DNA of 60,274 nt from a virus, in the IMG/VR virus record IMGVR_UViG_3300027976_000041, positions 1 to 60,274 of that record; one strand, given 5' to 3'. The notes under the pieces are model-generated. The model did no database searches. It had not been told where the DNA came from and saw nothing but the letters and a program-made list of their open reading frames with translations. The translations under genes and the position numbers were made by a program. Below are positions 1 to 10,434 of this stretch, piece by piece; positions within the stretch are counted from its first letter, which is position 1, and the number at the start of each line of letters is the position of its first letter.

Positions 1-615
1 GCTCATTGCGCCCGTACCAATCGCAACATTATTAATTGCTGTGGTGTTACTCTGGAGTGCTTGATACCCGCTAGCCGTGTTGTTGCTGCCTGTGGTGTTG
101 CTGTAGAGTGCGGCCTCACCGTTAGCTGTGTTGCTGCCGCCTGTGGTGTTGCTTAGGAGTGCGTTTACCCCGTTAGCTGTGTTGTTGAAGCCTGTGGTGT
201 TGAAAACGAGTGCGTTCACCCCGCTAGCTGTGTTGTTGAAGCCTGTGGTGTTGGCAGCTAATGCGGCTGTCCCATAGCTTGTGTTACTTGATATCGCACC
301 TGCACCGCGATATGTCACAGCGCCTGTAAAGGTTGCGCCAGATAGATCGGCTTTGAGCGCCAAGTCAGCGCTGCTAGCAGCCCCCAGCGTAGCCCTCGCC
401 GCAGCAGCATCAGCGTCGTCGATTAGGGTGCTCCCGAAGGTGCTGACAGCCGAGACTGCCAGCTTCTCAGCATCCAACTCGTTGAGCGCAGCCTGCACCG
501 TAGTGGCTTCGATGTTGCCTGCTGGGGTGTTGGGCACGTTCCCTGCTATGGGCTTAGTCGTCATTGTGGTGGCATCATTAAAGACCACCTGTGTTGCATT
601 TAGTGAAACTGCCAT
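1..615 (-). CDS. tail fibre/adhesin protein, C-terminal part beyond the window
   Basis: The first 205 residues of a minus-strand protein are visible; the rest lies left of position 1. The ATG at 613-615 is preceded by AAGGAG at good spacing. Residues up to about 100 are small, Ala/Thr-rich fibre-shaft-like sequence. After that come at least four roughly 20-residue repeats with the core NTTGxNNTAxGxxAL, also visible as DNA repeats at 40-260. Such GIN-type repeats resemble those in trimeric adhesin heads and phage fibres. It is the first of three adjacent fibre-like genes, so it is probably part of the host-recognition apparatus. The exact fibre role is not known. Confidence 0.75.
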   Translation of the reverse strand, partial: MAVSLNATQVVFNDATTMTTKPIAGNVPNTPAGNIEATTVQAALNELDAEKLAVSAVSTFGSTLIDDADAAAARATLGAASSADLALKADLSGATFTGAVTYRGAGAISSNTSYGTAALAANTTGFNNTASGVNALVFNTTGFNNTANGVNALLSNTTGGSNTANGEAALYSNTTGSNNTASGYQALQSNTTAINNVAIGTGAMS

Positions 616-625
616 GTTTGGCTCC

Positions 626-874
626 TTATGGTGTGCTACCAGCGGTTACCATCGCTGATCTCAAATTTACGTTTGCCGAATTTACCGTAAAGCTATAAAA
701 GAAAATACTGGTCGCACTACGATAGCTCACCATCTGAATGCCACCAACCGGATTGTCAATCAACTGTCGCACATCTGCATCATTTAGTGAGATTGGCGTT
801 GTACGACCTGGTGTGACAAGCTGAAGCTCAGCCAGAATAGCACTCATTGAAACAACACTAGTTCCTATAGTCAT
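626..874 (-). CDS. small protein between fibre genes, unknown function
   Basis: 82 residues. The start ATG overlaps the stop of the upstream fibre gene as TAATG, so the two are translationally coupled. It has no signal peptide or membrane segment, and it has a predicted mixed alpha/beta character. Its position between two fibre genes suggests a fibre-associated structural or assembly protein, but the sequence gives no family I recognise. Confidence 0.65.
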   Translation of the reverse strand: MTIGTSVVSMSAILAELQLVTPGRTTPISLNDADVRQLIDNPVGGIQMVSYRSATSIFFYSFTVNSANVNLRSAMVTAGSTP

Positions 875-1950
875 TACTTATTCTCCAGAGCGACGATACG
901 TTCCCGCAGCATCACAACTTCCTTTGCCAATTCAATGCAAGCGGCGAGTGCGGCGTTACCATAGGCGACCGACAAGCTACCCTCTTCATTAGTAATAACC
1001 GCATCTGGCATCACCACTTGCAACGACTGGGCTGACACACCAACTTGGGTTAGTTCGACATCGGTACGATCATAAATTCCCGACTTGACTTCCGCGAGTT
1101 CAGCGATAAAATCAGCACCAAAACCGCGCCAGTTAGTTTTAACACGCTCATCCGAATTAGCAGTTACGTTATTCGCTGCTGTTAAATTACCAGATGCATC
1201 TAATGTCAGCTTCGTTGATTGAGTACTCGTGTCAGTCTGTTGTTGAAATAACAAAGATCCAGCATCATTTACAACCTGCCTATAATTATGCCCGTTATTC
1301 AGAGAGTGAACTCTGACTTGCCCACCGAGTGACGTTACAATAATAGGGCAATATATAGAAGCATCAAAAGTTTTACTGCCAGTAAATGTCTGGGCACCAG
1401 TAGTAATGATACCCGATGCAGTTGAACTAGCCGCAGGAATTGCTCCATAAGCTACTGCAGTCATCCCGGTCCCAGTCAAAGACCCGGTTGGGCCTGCGGT
1501 TGTACCGGCCGTCCAAGCGAATGTGGTTGGATAGTAATTAGTATCTGTATTATTATCTGCACCCCATGCAGCTGTACCTAAGGCAGTCCATCTAAGAATA
1601 TTTCCAGAAACACCGCCTGCAGGGATATGGATATTGCCAGCCGTAGTTGGGTGGGTATATACAGTATTATTATCTGGCGGTGTACTCCATGCGCCCACTC
1701 CATTTAGATACTGGCTTGCTGTTCCAGCAGCCTTTGCGACTAAAACTCCAGAGTCAGATGTCAGTATAGGTAGATCTGTAGTGGTTCCAATAGCCCCAGC
1801 ATTAGTAATGTTACCATGAGTGTGGCTTGTTGGTGACCTAGAATCAGATAACCGACTATCATCAGAAACCAATCCGGTCATAGCTTCCTGTGCCGTGCCT
1901 GCTGCGTTCATGCGCAGACTTTCTAAAGCTTTGAGTGTTATATTTGCCAT
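874..1950 (-). CDS. tail fibre with C-terminal S74 intramolecular chaperone
   Basis: 358 residues. The N-terminal two thirds are Gly/Thr/Ser-rich fibre repeats. From about residue 265 the sequence NSDERVKTNWRGF begins a peptidase S74 (endosialidase-type) chaperone domain. The Ser at the NS junction and the following Lys match the self-cleavage dyad of that family. The chaperone helps trimerise the fibre and is then cut off. A coiled-coil-like C terminus (ACIELAKEVVMLRERI) is usual for these domains. Start ATG at 1948-1950 follows AGGAG. The fibre probably binds the host surface. Confidence 0.85.
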   Translation of the reverse strand: MANITLKALESLRMNAAGTAQEAMTGLVSDDSRLSDSRSPTSHTHGNITNAGAIGTTTDLPILTSDSGVLVAKAAGTASQYLNGVGAWSTPPDNNTVYTHPTTAGNIHIPAGGVSGNILRWTALGTAAWGADNNTDTNYYPTTFAWTAGTTAGPTGSLTGTGMTAVAYGAIPAASSTASGIITTGAQTFTGSKTFDASIYCPIIVTSLGGQVRVHSLNNGHNYRQVVNDAGSLLFQQQTDTSTQSTKLTLDASGNLTAANNVTANSDERVKTNWRGFGADFIAELAEVKSGIYDRTDVELTQVGVSAQSLQVVMPDAVITNEEGSLSVAYGNAALAACIELAKEVVMLRERIVALENK

Positions 1951-1953
1951 GTC

Positions 1954-3780
1954 TTATGCTCCTGCGATAACTTCGCTTGTGTTGACGGTGCAAAGCCACC
2001 GGATGTTGGTTGCTGCGACCCCTGTTACTGTGATCGCCAAGCCTCCATTGACCGTGTCTGCGGTGAGTACAAGGGGTGTGGCACTCAGACCTGTGATGTT
2101 GTTGAACAGCGAGGTGAGAGTGGATGCGTGCAGTGTGGTGGCTGCTGCGGATGCTACCCGGTTGATAACTGCGGTGAACTCGAAGGCTGCTAGCTCTGCA
2201 CCACCCGCTATGTTTCTACGTGCTGCTACTTGTCCTTGCACAGTCATCATCTGATTGTTTTGGAGGATGAGTTGGTTGTCTGCTCCGCCTGCTGAACCGT
2301 CTGAGCCAAGGGTTGATGCTGTTGCGTTTGTGGTTTCGCGGCGTAGGGTTAGGCTTCCGCGTTGACAGTCTCCAGCGTCTACGAATCTGCCGGAAGCATA
2401 GGCGTATTTACCGGTGATACCTTGAGTATTCGCAGAATATCCGCCTGGGATTGTTGAATATAACCCGCTGGCTGTATTACCAGAACCACCACCTACCGTG
2501 GCATTGGAACCGCCCCCAGCAGCATTCGTGTTGCCACCCGATACAGTGCAGGAAGTGGCATTTGCGGTGTTTGCTGTTCCCCCAGCAACAGTAGCAAAGT
2601 TGCCACTTGCAGTATTAGAAGCTCCACCGGCCACAGTAGCATTTGTCCCGCTTGCAAGACTACTTGACCCGCCGCCTATTGTTGAATATGCACCGCCCGC
2701 CACGCCATCAGCATTTGATCTAGATGACTGCCAATCAACCGCGTTTATGCCTCGTTTATTACCGCCCGCAGCCAAGTTATCCGCAATGTGAGCAGTCAGC
2801 GCACCAGAGCCTTTAGGTTTCAGTGCAAAGTCAACATTCGTTGCTGCATTGGTCGCTGTGAAAGATACAACAGGGACTGTTGCATTCGGCGCTGTTGTGC
2901 TGACTGCGGATGTGAAGTTGGAGACGTCTGTGGCAGTGCCGGTCATCGTCCCCGCCGAGAAGTTGCCAACAGCATCCCGCATTACCAGTGTGCTTGCCGT
3001 ATTCGCTGTAGCTTGGCTGTCTCCTGTTATGGTTCCGTTGAGGACTGCCATGGTCAGGATCTTATTGGTTAATGTGGCAGACGATGTAAGTGTCACAACT
3101 TCTGTCCCAATATCTATAGCATCGTCTGCCACGGAAATACGATTAGCCGTTCCAATTATATTCAGAATATTGCCATCTTTTTTTAATCCTGCGCCTGCAG
3201 TAATTGTTTGGCTAAATGTCAGAGGTGTTACGCCAAGTTCAATAGGATTTACTGTCGTGAGTGTATAACTCATTGACCCAGATATCGTTCCAGATGTTAC
3301 GAATACATCCATACCGGAAGTAACTTTAGAACTTGTATTTGCATCTGTAGAACGGGAGGCTACTACGCCTGATGCAACGACTACATAGATACCATTCTCA
3401 GTTGTAGCAGTTTGATTCTTAAGCAACACCCTATTACCGGTTGCTATTATCACATCATCTATAGTAACGTTATTAATCAATCCCGTGGCTATATTGATAT
3501 TAACAGTAGAGGCAACAAGAACCGATTCCTTATCCTTAAGTTCTTGTTTGGTTGTATCTACATAAAGTCTAGTTGACGCGTCTGTACCATTGGTCGGTGT
3601 AGGTACGGTGACGACTCCCGTAAAAGTAGGCGACGCTAATGTTGCGCGAAGAAGAACGCTGTCACTAAGTGACTTAAAGTTCCCATCGAGTTCCAAATTA
3701 GTAAGTGGTGCACCTTTAAGGATGGTACTTGTAGGAACTATTGGGGTAAGAGATGCCCTGTATTTAATATTACTCATCAT
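1954..3780 (-). CDS. long tail fibre/adhesin with YadA-head-like repeats
   Basis: 608 residues. Residues about 355-460 hold a run of 14-16-residue repeats of the type GGxxNTASGxxATVxGG, like the head repeats of trimeric autotransporter adhesins and many phage fibres. The N-terminal region (about 10-110) is a phage-structural-type segment ending in a TRLYVD-type motif often seen before fibre shafts. The C-terminal 130 residues form a non-repetitive domain. The start overlaps the stop of the upstream 82-residue gene as ATGATGA. Probably a receptor-binding or distal fibre subunit. Confidence 0.8.
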   Translation of the reverse strand: MMSNIKYRASLTPIVPTSTILKGAPLTNLELDGNFKSLSDSVLLRATLASPTFTGVVTVPTPTNGTDASTRLYVDTTKQELKDKESVLVASTVNINIATGLINNVTIDDVIIATGNRVLLKNQTATTENGIYVVVASGVVASRSTDANTSSKVTSGMDVFVTSGTISGSMSYTLTTVNPIELGVTPLTFSQTITAGAGLKKDGNILNIIGTANRISVADDAIDIGTEVVTLTSSATLTNKILTMAVLNGTITGDSQATANTASTLVMRDAVGNFSAGTMTGTATDVSNFTSAVSTTAPNATVPVVSFTATNAATNVDFALKPKGSGALTAHIADNLAAGGNKRGINAVDWQSSRSNADGVAGGAYSTIGGGSSSLASGTNATVAGGASNTASGNFATVAGGTANTANATSCTVSGGNTNAAGGGSNATVGGGSGNTASGLYSTIPGGYSANTQGITGKYAYASGRFVDAGDCQRGSLTLRRETTNATASTLGSDGSAGGADNQLILQNNQMMTVQGQVAARRNIAGGAELAAFEFTAVINRVASAAATTLHASTLTSLFNNITGLSATPLVLTADTVNGGLAITVTGVAATNIRWLCTVNTSEVIAGA

Positions 3781-4025
3781 CTATCCAGTTTTTGTAAAAT
3801 AAGATTTATCATAGATTGTATATTTATTATTTCGGTTTTAAGAAACCCAACTGAAGTATCTAATTCATTAATTTTATTAACACCATTTTTAACTCTTAAA
3901 GCGTCAATTTGTGCCCGATGAAAAGCAGAATTATTATTGACGAGAATGGCGCCGTTACAATCCCTAAGAATATTGGGAATAATTTGCCCGGCTTCGTCTT
4001 GAATTATGTTGCTAGAATTATGCAT
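3777..4025 (-). CDS. small structural protein with C-terminal helix, unknown
   Basis: 82 residues. It overlaps the end of the 873-residue structural gene by 22 bases and the next fibre gene by 4. The C-terminal 35 residues (LDTSVGFLKTEIINIQSMIN onward) look like a short coiled coil, which suggests oligomerisation with a fibre. Function not recognised. Confidence 0.65.
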   Translation of the reverse strand: MHNSSNIIQDEAGQIIPNILRDCNGAILVNNNSAFHRAQIDALRVKNGVNKINELDTSVGFLKTEIINIQSMINLILQKLDR

Positions 4026-6625
4026 CTATAACCCGTTACAGTTGGAATTACCATTCGATTAGTTGATCGAAGAACAATTTTAAGATCATATATATCGAAT
4101 GGCGATAGATCCTCTAAAGTAAACACATAATCTAGTTCTTGTGTTGAGTTTGAAGATAAATTTCTCTCTACAGGACAATTCATCTTTGTCCAATTTAGAT
4201 CGGTGTGAATAAGACTGGCTGATGTCAATGAAGTTCTCATATATACATCCACATTACTTTCCGCAGTCGATATCGCCGTTAGATTAAGTTGGGCGCCCTT
4301 TGAAATTTGAACAAGTGTAAATTGTTTTGTAAAATATTTAGAACGAGCAGAACCGCCGAATGCCAAAAGTTCCGAATTAAATCCAGAAAGTATGGCACTC
4401 CCTATGGCGCCAGTACCATCACCAGCAATTGTAAGTTTTGGTGGTTTTAGATAACCAGTTCCTGCTGTAACCACGGCCAAGGCGGTGACTTGTCCCCCAC
4501 TTACTGTAGCAGTAACAACCGCCTGGACCCCATCTGATAGATGAGGCGGCTCAACAGTTACAGTTGCAGTAGTATATCCGGACCCATTAAATCCCTGAGT
4601 CATGCTAACGCTAGAGATAATAGCCGAAGCACTTGTTGATTCGAAGTCTTCTATACTACTTTGATTATTGATAATATATGCAAATGTAGAAAGTTGAGGT
4701 GGCTCATGAACAACTATCATCGGTGATACATTTGAATTAGTTGAGGACAGACCCATTGTAATCGATGTACCCGCGGGTTCAATTGAATTAAATATGTTCT
4801 GTGTAGCATTAACGGTTGATAACAATATAGAAGGTGCCACAGGTCTATAATAACCCGAGGTAATTCTAGTCGGTGATGATACTGCATACGACTCTGAAGT
4901 AGTAATCAAATCTGTCGTAATTTTACTTCCAATTGGAATATGGTTAACAATTTGAGATTTATAACCGGCCACAATATTATTTGTAGTAAGAATAAAAATT
5001 GATTCACAAATTAGTTTGGCCACTGCGTCTCGTCCTGGCGTATGGCCACCAGTGATCGTTATAGTTGGAGCAACTGTATATCCAGCACCAATATTGGTCA
5101 GCGTAATACTTGTAATTACACCACCGGCAATAACTGGAGTAGCAGTAGCAGCAGTAGTAAATGTGCCAGGCGCACTGGTAATAACTATAGCAGCATCAAC
5201 AATATTATATCCAGCCCCGCCGTCATCGACTATAATTTTATTAACGAAGCCCGGCGTAGCCAAGGAACCAGTAGATGTAGCAACTACTGAAGCCGAAAAT
5301 ATAAAGACATAATCAGAAATTGATGTAATGACAAAATCTCCGGTCAAATTAGCAGCAGAGATTCCCCTAAATACCCCACCTTCTTTTGCGACCAGCGATA
5401 TTTTATTATTAGTTATAAGACCGTGCTGATGTTGTGTACAAACAGTAATAACATTACTACCTATAGTAACTAAAAAGTTAGCCCCCATTAATAGTGTGGG
5501 CGCAGACTTGGCTGTATAAGTCAAATAACTATTTGTACTTGAAGTATCGAAAACCGCTTGATATAATGTAAATTTAATATCTTCGGATTGTTCTGCGGTC
5601 CAGGTCGAATTGTTTTGAGATTTAAACATAGAACCAAGATGAGGCTGTTCAAAAATAGTTAATGTATTTTCGATTGATTTTGCACCCATTTGAGATGTAA
5701 AAACGTGATACGCCATAGAATTTGTTCTAAGTACAAAACAATATTCTTTATTTTCATTAAGATAGACCGGTATATCAAATTTAAATTTTGTCGGAAGCGA
5801 CGAATTTGAAGAAACAGCTACTTCTGTTGGTAATAGAGATTTTCTAGCAAATCTTGATACTAGTGCCGCGCCAGGATAACCATTAACTACTTCCCGAAGT
5901 TCAACCCAAACAGGGAGTGTATTATCCTTGGTAGAAAAGAAAATATCCAAAGATGTCACGAAACAACCACCGATTATACCGTACGTAAAAAACGATTGGG
6001 CGAGAGGGTCGGCTGGACCTACATCAGAACCATCCGAAAAACTCGATATTGAGTCTATAACATCAGTTGTGACAGTTGTGACTTCATTAATTACTACTGC
6101 TGGCGGCGCGCCAACGATATTCATCGTAATCGTCCGCAAAGAATCTTGTGTTTCCTTAAATGTCTCAAGAACACCTTGAGTATAGTATATAGCTGATGCA
6201 GAACCAACCATCGCGCCAGGTACAATATTTGTGCTTAATAGCGGTGTGTCTTGTACTCGAAACACTCGTGAACCAGTTTTAAAGGTGAATGGCGGAATAT
6301 AAAAGTCTAGAACCAATCGACCCTGCGCATCTGTTACCGCTGCAGCGCCCTGTATCAGTCCCGCAGGAGTTATTAGATCATCGATTGAAGTGCCATCAAA
6401 GAAAGCATATAATCTGGTATTTGGTTTTGTATCGACTATATTAATTTTAATAATACGACTTCTCATAAATACTATAGGTAAAGATCCTATCAAATCAGTA
6501 CGGGTAGACGTAATCGTAGAAGATTGTGCGTCGCTAGTAATAACTTGACGAGTCAATATTTGTGTAGTACTTTGTCCAGCATTAGTTAGGTTACCCCATA
6601 GTGTATTACCAGCGCCTGTTATCAT
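4004..6625 (-). CDS. large tail/baseplate-associated structural protein
   Basis: 873 residues. A segment around residues 210-360 (YPGAALVSRFARKSLLP, then KEYCFVLRTNSMAYHVFTSQ and LGSMFKSQNNSTWT) is a block conserved in large structural proteins of cyanophage-like T4 relatives, next to the DUF4815 protein as here. Residues about 450-540 and 660-740 carry GAGYT/GGGxGY-type beta repeats. The ATG at 6623-6625 has only a weak GGGG ribosome site. It probably belongs to the baseplate rim or proximal fibre. The specific T4 counterpart is uncertain. Confidence 0.7.
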   Translation of the reverse strand: MITGAGNTLWGNLTNAGQSTTQILTRQVITSDAQSSTITSTRTDLIGSLPIVFMRSRIIKINIVDTKPNTRLYAFFDGTSIDDLITPAGLIQGAAAVTDAQGRLVLDFYIPPFTFKTGSRVFRVQDTPLLSTNIVPGAMVGSASAIYYTQGVLETFKETQDSLRTITMNIVGAPPAVVINEVTTVTTDVIDSISSFSDGSDVGPADPLAQSFFTYGIIGGCFVTSLDIFFSTKDNTLPVWVELREVVNGYPGAALVSRFARKSLLPTEVAVSSNSSLPTKFKFDIPVYLNENKEYCFVLRTNSMAYHVFTSQMGAKSIENTLTIFEQPHLGSMFKSQNNSTWTAEQSEDIKFTLYQAVFDTSSTNSYLTYTAKSAPTLLMGANFLVTIGSNVITVCTQHQHGLITNNKISLVAKEGGVFRGISAANLTGDFVITSISDYVFIFSASVVATSTGSLATPGFVNKIIVDDGGAGYNIVDAAIVITSAPGTFTTAATATPVIAGGVITSITLTNIGAGYTVAPTITITGGHTPGRDAVAKLICESIFILTTNNIVAGYKSQIVNHIPIGSKITTDLITTSESYAVSSPTRITSGYYRPVAPSILLSTVNATQNIFNSIEPAGTSITMGLSSTNSNVSPMIVVHEPPQLSTFAYIINNQSSIEDFESTSASAIISSVSMTQGFNGSGYTTATVTVEPPHLSDGVQAVVTATVSGGQVTALAVVTAGTGYLKPPKLTIAGDGTGAIGSAILSGFNSELLAFGGSARSKYFTKQFTLVQISKGAQLNLTAISTAESNVDVYMRTSLTSASLIHTDLNWTKMNCPVERNLSSNSTQELDYVFTLEDLSPFDIYDLKIVLRSTNRMVIPTVTGYRCIILAT

Positions 6626-6690
6626 AATTTTTGCCCCACTTTATTGAAAAAGTTTTTCCTAATTTTATTAATTTTTGATGTTATCATTTT

Positions 6691-9600
6691 TTATTTCTGT
6701 TCTGAGCGTACTGTATACTCACCCTTAAATAGTGATTTCCACTCAACCTTTTTTACGAATACACCAATGAACCAAGAAATCGGTTTAAAAAATACTTCGC
6801 GGATAATCATGCCCTTAATATTCGGTTTAGAATTTTTTACACCCATTTTATATGCAATATCTTCGGCAAACCATCGTGTTGGGTATACAATTAGTTTAGC
6901 AAAAATTTTATATCTACGTATCAGCTTGACAATACTCCGACCCCAGAAATGATAACCCCGCATAGTCTGTTCCGAAAAATTATTTTTACTATATTTAATA
7001 TCGGCGCGCCATAATTCTCGCGAGATGACGCCTGTGCGATAAAATTCTGTACATATAATTTTGCCGCTATCGCCCCCGCTATCGCCCGGTCCAGCGTCGC
7101 TGCCAAAGTCGGACGGCGCGAAGTTACCAGAAACTGACTCACCAACATCCTGCACATCCATCATCGCCTGACCAGAATCGTCGACCCAGCCGCTATCGAC
7201 AAACGAGCTATTATCGGTGTCGCCGCCCCCTGTCGATGTAATGGGGACTATGACCAGGCCAGGCACTGTTCTAAAAACATTTATTGTGGTTTTATTAATA
7301 ATTGGCGGCGGCGCTGGTGTAAATTGAATCAGAGCACCAGCAGTCGGTTGCCAATCATAGGACCGATGTATTTCAGTCGTTTGAGTCTGAGCGTCATTAA
7401 TGTGCATAGGTAAATATTCAGTCTCAACCCAATTATCAAAAGAAGGTACCAGTTCCATATATCCAGTCCACCCAAAGGATAAAAACGGATTTAAATTAGT
7501 TTGATTAGATGATAAAGGCTGCTTGGCAAAAGTTATTTCGGTATATGGTAATGTATATACCATATTACTATCACCAAGTTGGATGTTATTAGTTGTTTTA
7601 AGCGTCATATCAATTAATTGACGTTCGATCTGAGGAATAATTCCACTACCCGTATATGTAACACTAAATTCTAAATTACCAAGATTAGAAATGGTATCTG
7701 GATTATCGAACGACTCAACTAAATAGCCAGATTTAAAACGATTCAATCCAGTTGCGGCATCAACCACATCAAAATTGATGGTATTTTTTTCCGACATCGA
7801 AAGCAAAGCGAAATTTTCAATATTCATAACACGCTTTTCGAGTCTACCAAGTCCCGCCATAGTATAGCCTCGGTTTTTTGGTATAGTGATACGAATATCT
7901 TTCGTCCGCCTTGTGTACGCTGGAATAAATAATCTTGCAAGTACTAAAATATCCAATGGAATATTTGGTGCCACCGGTATTTCTTTTGGTGTACCATATA
8001 TTATACGAATTTTAGATGATTTATCCAGAGCCACAATTACAATTTGAGGTATATAGAAGTCAACAATACTTGAGAATCTTGATTGCGGTATTAGCATATC
8101 TGATAAACTATCATACCCATCGCCCGCAGAATTTTCACGAGGTCTAAAATCTATGGAAGAGGCCAGCTTATAGAATCGTCCATCAGATGGTGATTTGAAA
8201 TTAGGAATTAATTCATAATCATCTGTTAATGCTACACTATATGATTCAGGCCCAAAGAAATCACCAGTGCCATGATGTGAGAAATACTCATAATTTACAG
8301 TCAGTGTTCCGGTGACCGGCAACCCAACTAATATTAAGCGCCCGCGTAGATAAGCAAAATCTCTCTGGCCATTATCAAGTTTATAATGATTAGTTACATC
8401 GCCCATTGTAGTCGAAATTACACTATTCAGTTTAAAAATATCAGCCTGCGCTAATAATACGCTTACGCCTGGGGTTAAGCCCTCCTCTTGAGTATTCGGT
8501 ACTAGAGTTTTTGTTTTGCTTGGAATACCAACTTTAGAAACCGCCACGATTACCGCAATTGGAAGATTAGCTGCCCAGGTATCAGTAATTGTAATATTGT
8601 GACCAGAAGAATCCAATGTGCAATTTGCAACAGAAATAGAGCCGTTTGGACCGACGGCAGTAATATTACCAATTTCAAGGGGATCAATAGTAATACCGAC
8701 AGTATTGCCGATACCCAATGTTGCGGTATTAAGACTAGTTACACCTGAGATATATTTGAAGACTTTATATGAAACACCGACTGTTCCAATATTTTTGGGA
8801 GCAGAAAATGGGAGTTGAATAACAGATGAATTACCCCCAAAGTTACCGACCGAACTTATTTCGGTAATAACACCAGTACCATTAGTACCAGTGATAAGAT
8901 CATTTATAATAGGATTTAAATTTGCAGAATTTCGATAGATATAAAGTTCATTATTGGATTTATCCCATTTCCAAACAACACCAGATCGGCCTATCCCTGT
9001 GACAGTAATTGCTTCATCTTTAATAAAATTAGCACCCGAACCAAGAATAGCAAGCTTTTGCAATACTATTCCAATATCTACATTTGTAGACGATTTGATA
9101 TAACCAATATTTTCTAACGAGGCCCCGCCTGTCATTAGAATATCGGTGATAAAGAATTTTGAGATAAAATGTTGTGTAATACTACCAGTATCATGAAAAT
9201 CTATCGCAATAATTTTGGCGGTACCTACTTGGACGCCAGTAGCAAATGTAAATAGCTTAACGGTTTCTCGGGTAACAATGTTCGGTAATGAAAAAATGTT
9301 TGTAACAAACAGATATTGACCAAATGATGGATTAACATTAATAGTTCGGCTATTAATATGTGCGGCCGTCCGAGCTTTATTAATTGAAAACGCTTGTTTC
9401 GAAAGGGTTGTATTCTCAAAACCTTCTATATATGCTTTACCATCATCAATATTTACAACAAACTGTTCAGCATCGCCGCCCTGTGCGACCGTAAATTGCC
9501 CGTTATTATATTTAGTTTTAAGATGTTCTCGAGCGGAAACTTTAAGGCCACGAACAACATAATTACCAGATTCATCAAAGGTCCGCCGTGCCAACGCTTT

Positions 9601-10428
9601 TTCTAGTTCATTATATTTTGGATAACGGGCATGTTCTTCAAGCACACCATCACTAAACCGCATCAATTCAATATAATCATCGGTTATATTAGAACCTATT
9701 GGCGTGGCAACAGGTAAAGTCGTTAATATTAATGACAATTTAAAACGATCCGCTCCAGGTGCTGAAAAGTTAAAAGAGCCATTGGCTGGATCAAGTAAAG
9801 TTTGATCTGTATCTGACGTAACTATAGTTTCGTTTATTTTTAGAAGTACGTGTGTGGTTGGGGTGCTTGTATATTTTCCAATAATAACAGTCTGTTTTGC
9901 TACACTAGCAAAATATCCGTTTACATAATAGACACCCTCGTTGACCGAAGCAGATGCCCCAATACCGATTGCTGTATTAAGACCAACTGTATTAGCAACA
10001 GTTAGTGCCAGAGCACCAGCTCCAATTAGAATAATTTCATTTGCGACAACCTGACCGCTACCAGAAATATATCCAACATATAGAGTACTTGGATCAGATT
10101 CTGTTGCACCAATTGCGTTTTTAATCACAAAGGTAACGCCCGATGTTTGTCCAACTCCAGTTGAACCAATTAGGGTTAATACATCGGTAGTCCCGTCTAC
10201 TAACTTTATATATGGAAGAGTCAGATTAGCCGTTGAATTACCAGGAATAACAATAGACCCATGCTTAAAGATATGGTTGCCAAAGGTTTTTATTTGATTC
10301 TGTATAATAGATTGAATCTGAGTCAGTTCTCGGGCTTGAACAGAGACCCCAGGCTTAAATAGAATTTGATGATAAGCCTTAGCAGGATTATAGTCATCAT
10401 AATAGGGAGCTTGTGAAAAAATGGTCAT
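6691..10428 (-). CDS. DUF4815-family baseplate/fibre structural protein
   Basis: 1245 residues, the largest gene here. The N terminus (YDDYNPAKAYHQILFKPG, then VQARELTQIQSIIQNQI) is the typical DUF4815 opening found in virion proteins of T4-like marine phages. The C-terminal 130 residues, starting near IICTEFYRTGVISRELW and including GYHFWGRSIVK, form a separate conserved block with amphipathic or hydrophobic helices. Between them is beta-rich repetitive sequence and a low-complexity Gly/Asp/Ser linker (about 1080-1125). It lies directly after the gp8-like wedge gene, fitting an attachment between baseplate and fibres. Confidence 0.8.
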   Translation of the reverse strand: MTIFSQAPYYDDYNPAKAYHQILFKPGVSVQARELTQIQSIIQNQIKTFGNHIFKHGSIVIPGNSTANLTLPYIKLVDGTTDVLTLIGSTGVGQTSGVTFVIKNAIGATESDPSTLYVGYISGSGQVVANEIILIGAGALALTVANTVGLNTAIGIGASASVNEGVYYVNGYFASVAKQTVIIGKYTSTPTTHVLLKINETIVTSDTDQTLLDPANGSFNFSAPGADRFKLSLILTTLPVATPIGSNITDDYIELMRFSDGVLEEHARYPKYNELEKALARRTFDESGNYVVRGLKVSAREHLKTKYNNGQFTVAQGGDAEQFVVNIDDGKAYIEGFENTTLSKQAFSINKARTAAHINSRTINVNPSFGQYLFVTNIFSLPNIVTRETVKLFTFATGVQVGTAKIIAIDFHDTGSITQHFISKFFITDILMTGGASLENIGYIKSSTNVDIGIVLQKLAILGSGANFIKDEAITVTGIGRSGVVWKWDKSNNELYIYRNSANLNPIINDLITGTNGTGVITEISSVGNFGGNSSVIQLPFSAPKNIGTVGVSYKVFKYISGVTSLNTATLGIGNTVGITIDPLEIGNITAVGPNGSISVANCTLDSSGHNITITDTWAANLPIAVIVAVSKVGIPSKTKTLVPNTQEEGLTPGVSVLLAQADIFKLNSVISTTMGDVTNHYKLDNGQRDFAYLRGRLILVGLPVTGTLTVNYEYFSHHGTGDFFGPESYSVALTDDYELIPNFKSPSDGRFYKLASSIDFRPRENSAGDGYDSLSDMLIPQSRFSSIVDFYIPQIVIVALDKSSKIRIIYGTPKEIPVAPNIPLDILVLARLFIPAYTRRTKDIRITIPKNRGYTMAGLGRLEKRVMNIENFALLSMSEKNTINFDVVDAATGLNRFKSGYLVESFDNPDTISNLGNLEFSVTYTGSGIIPQIERQLIDMTLKTTNNIQLGDSNMVYTLPYTEITFAKQPLSSNQTNLNPFLSFGWTGYMELVPSFDNWVETEYLPMHINDAQTQTTEIHRSYDWQPTAGALIQFTPAPPPIINKTTINVFRTVPGLVIVPITSTGGGDTDNSSFVDSGWVDDSGQAMMDVQDVGESVSGNFAPSDFGSDAGPGDSGGDSGKIICTEFYRTGVISRELWRADIKYSKNNFSEQTMRGYHFWGRSIVKLIRRYKIFAKLIVYPTRWFAEDIAYKMGVKNSKPNIKGMIIREVFFKPISWFIGVFVKKVEWKSLFKGEYTVRSEQK

Positions 10429-10434
10429 AGTATT

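Noticed and set aside
281-3268. Plus-strand open frames over the fibre genes (for example 281-658, 1820-2254, 2849-3268)
   Set aside because: They are antisense shadows of repetitive fibre genes with clear ribosome sites on the minus strand; the plus frames have no family match and no plausible starts.
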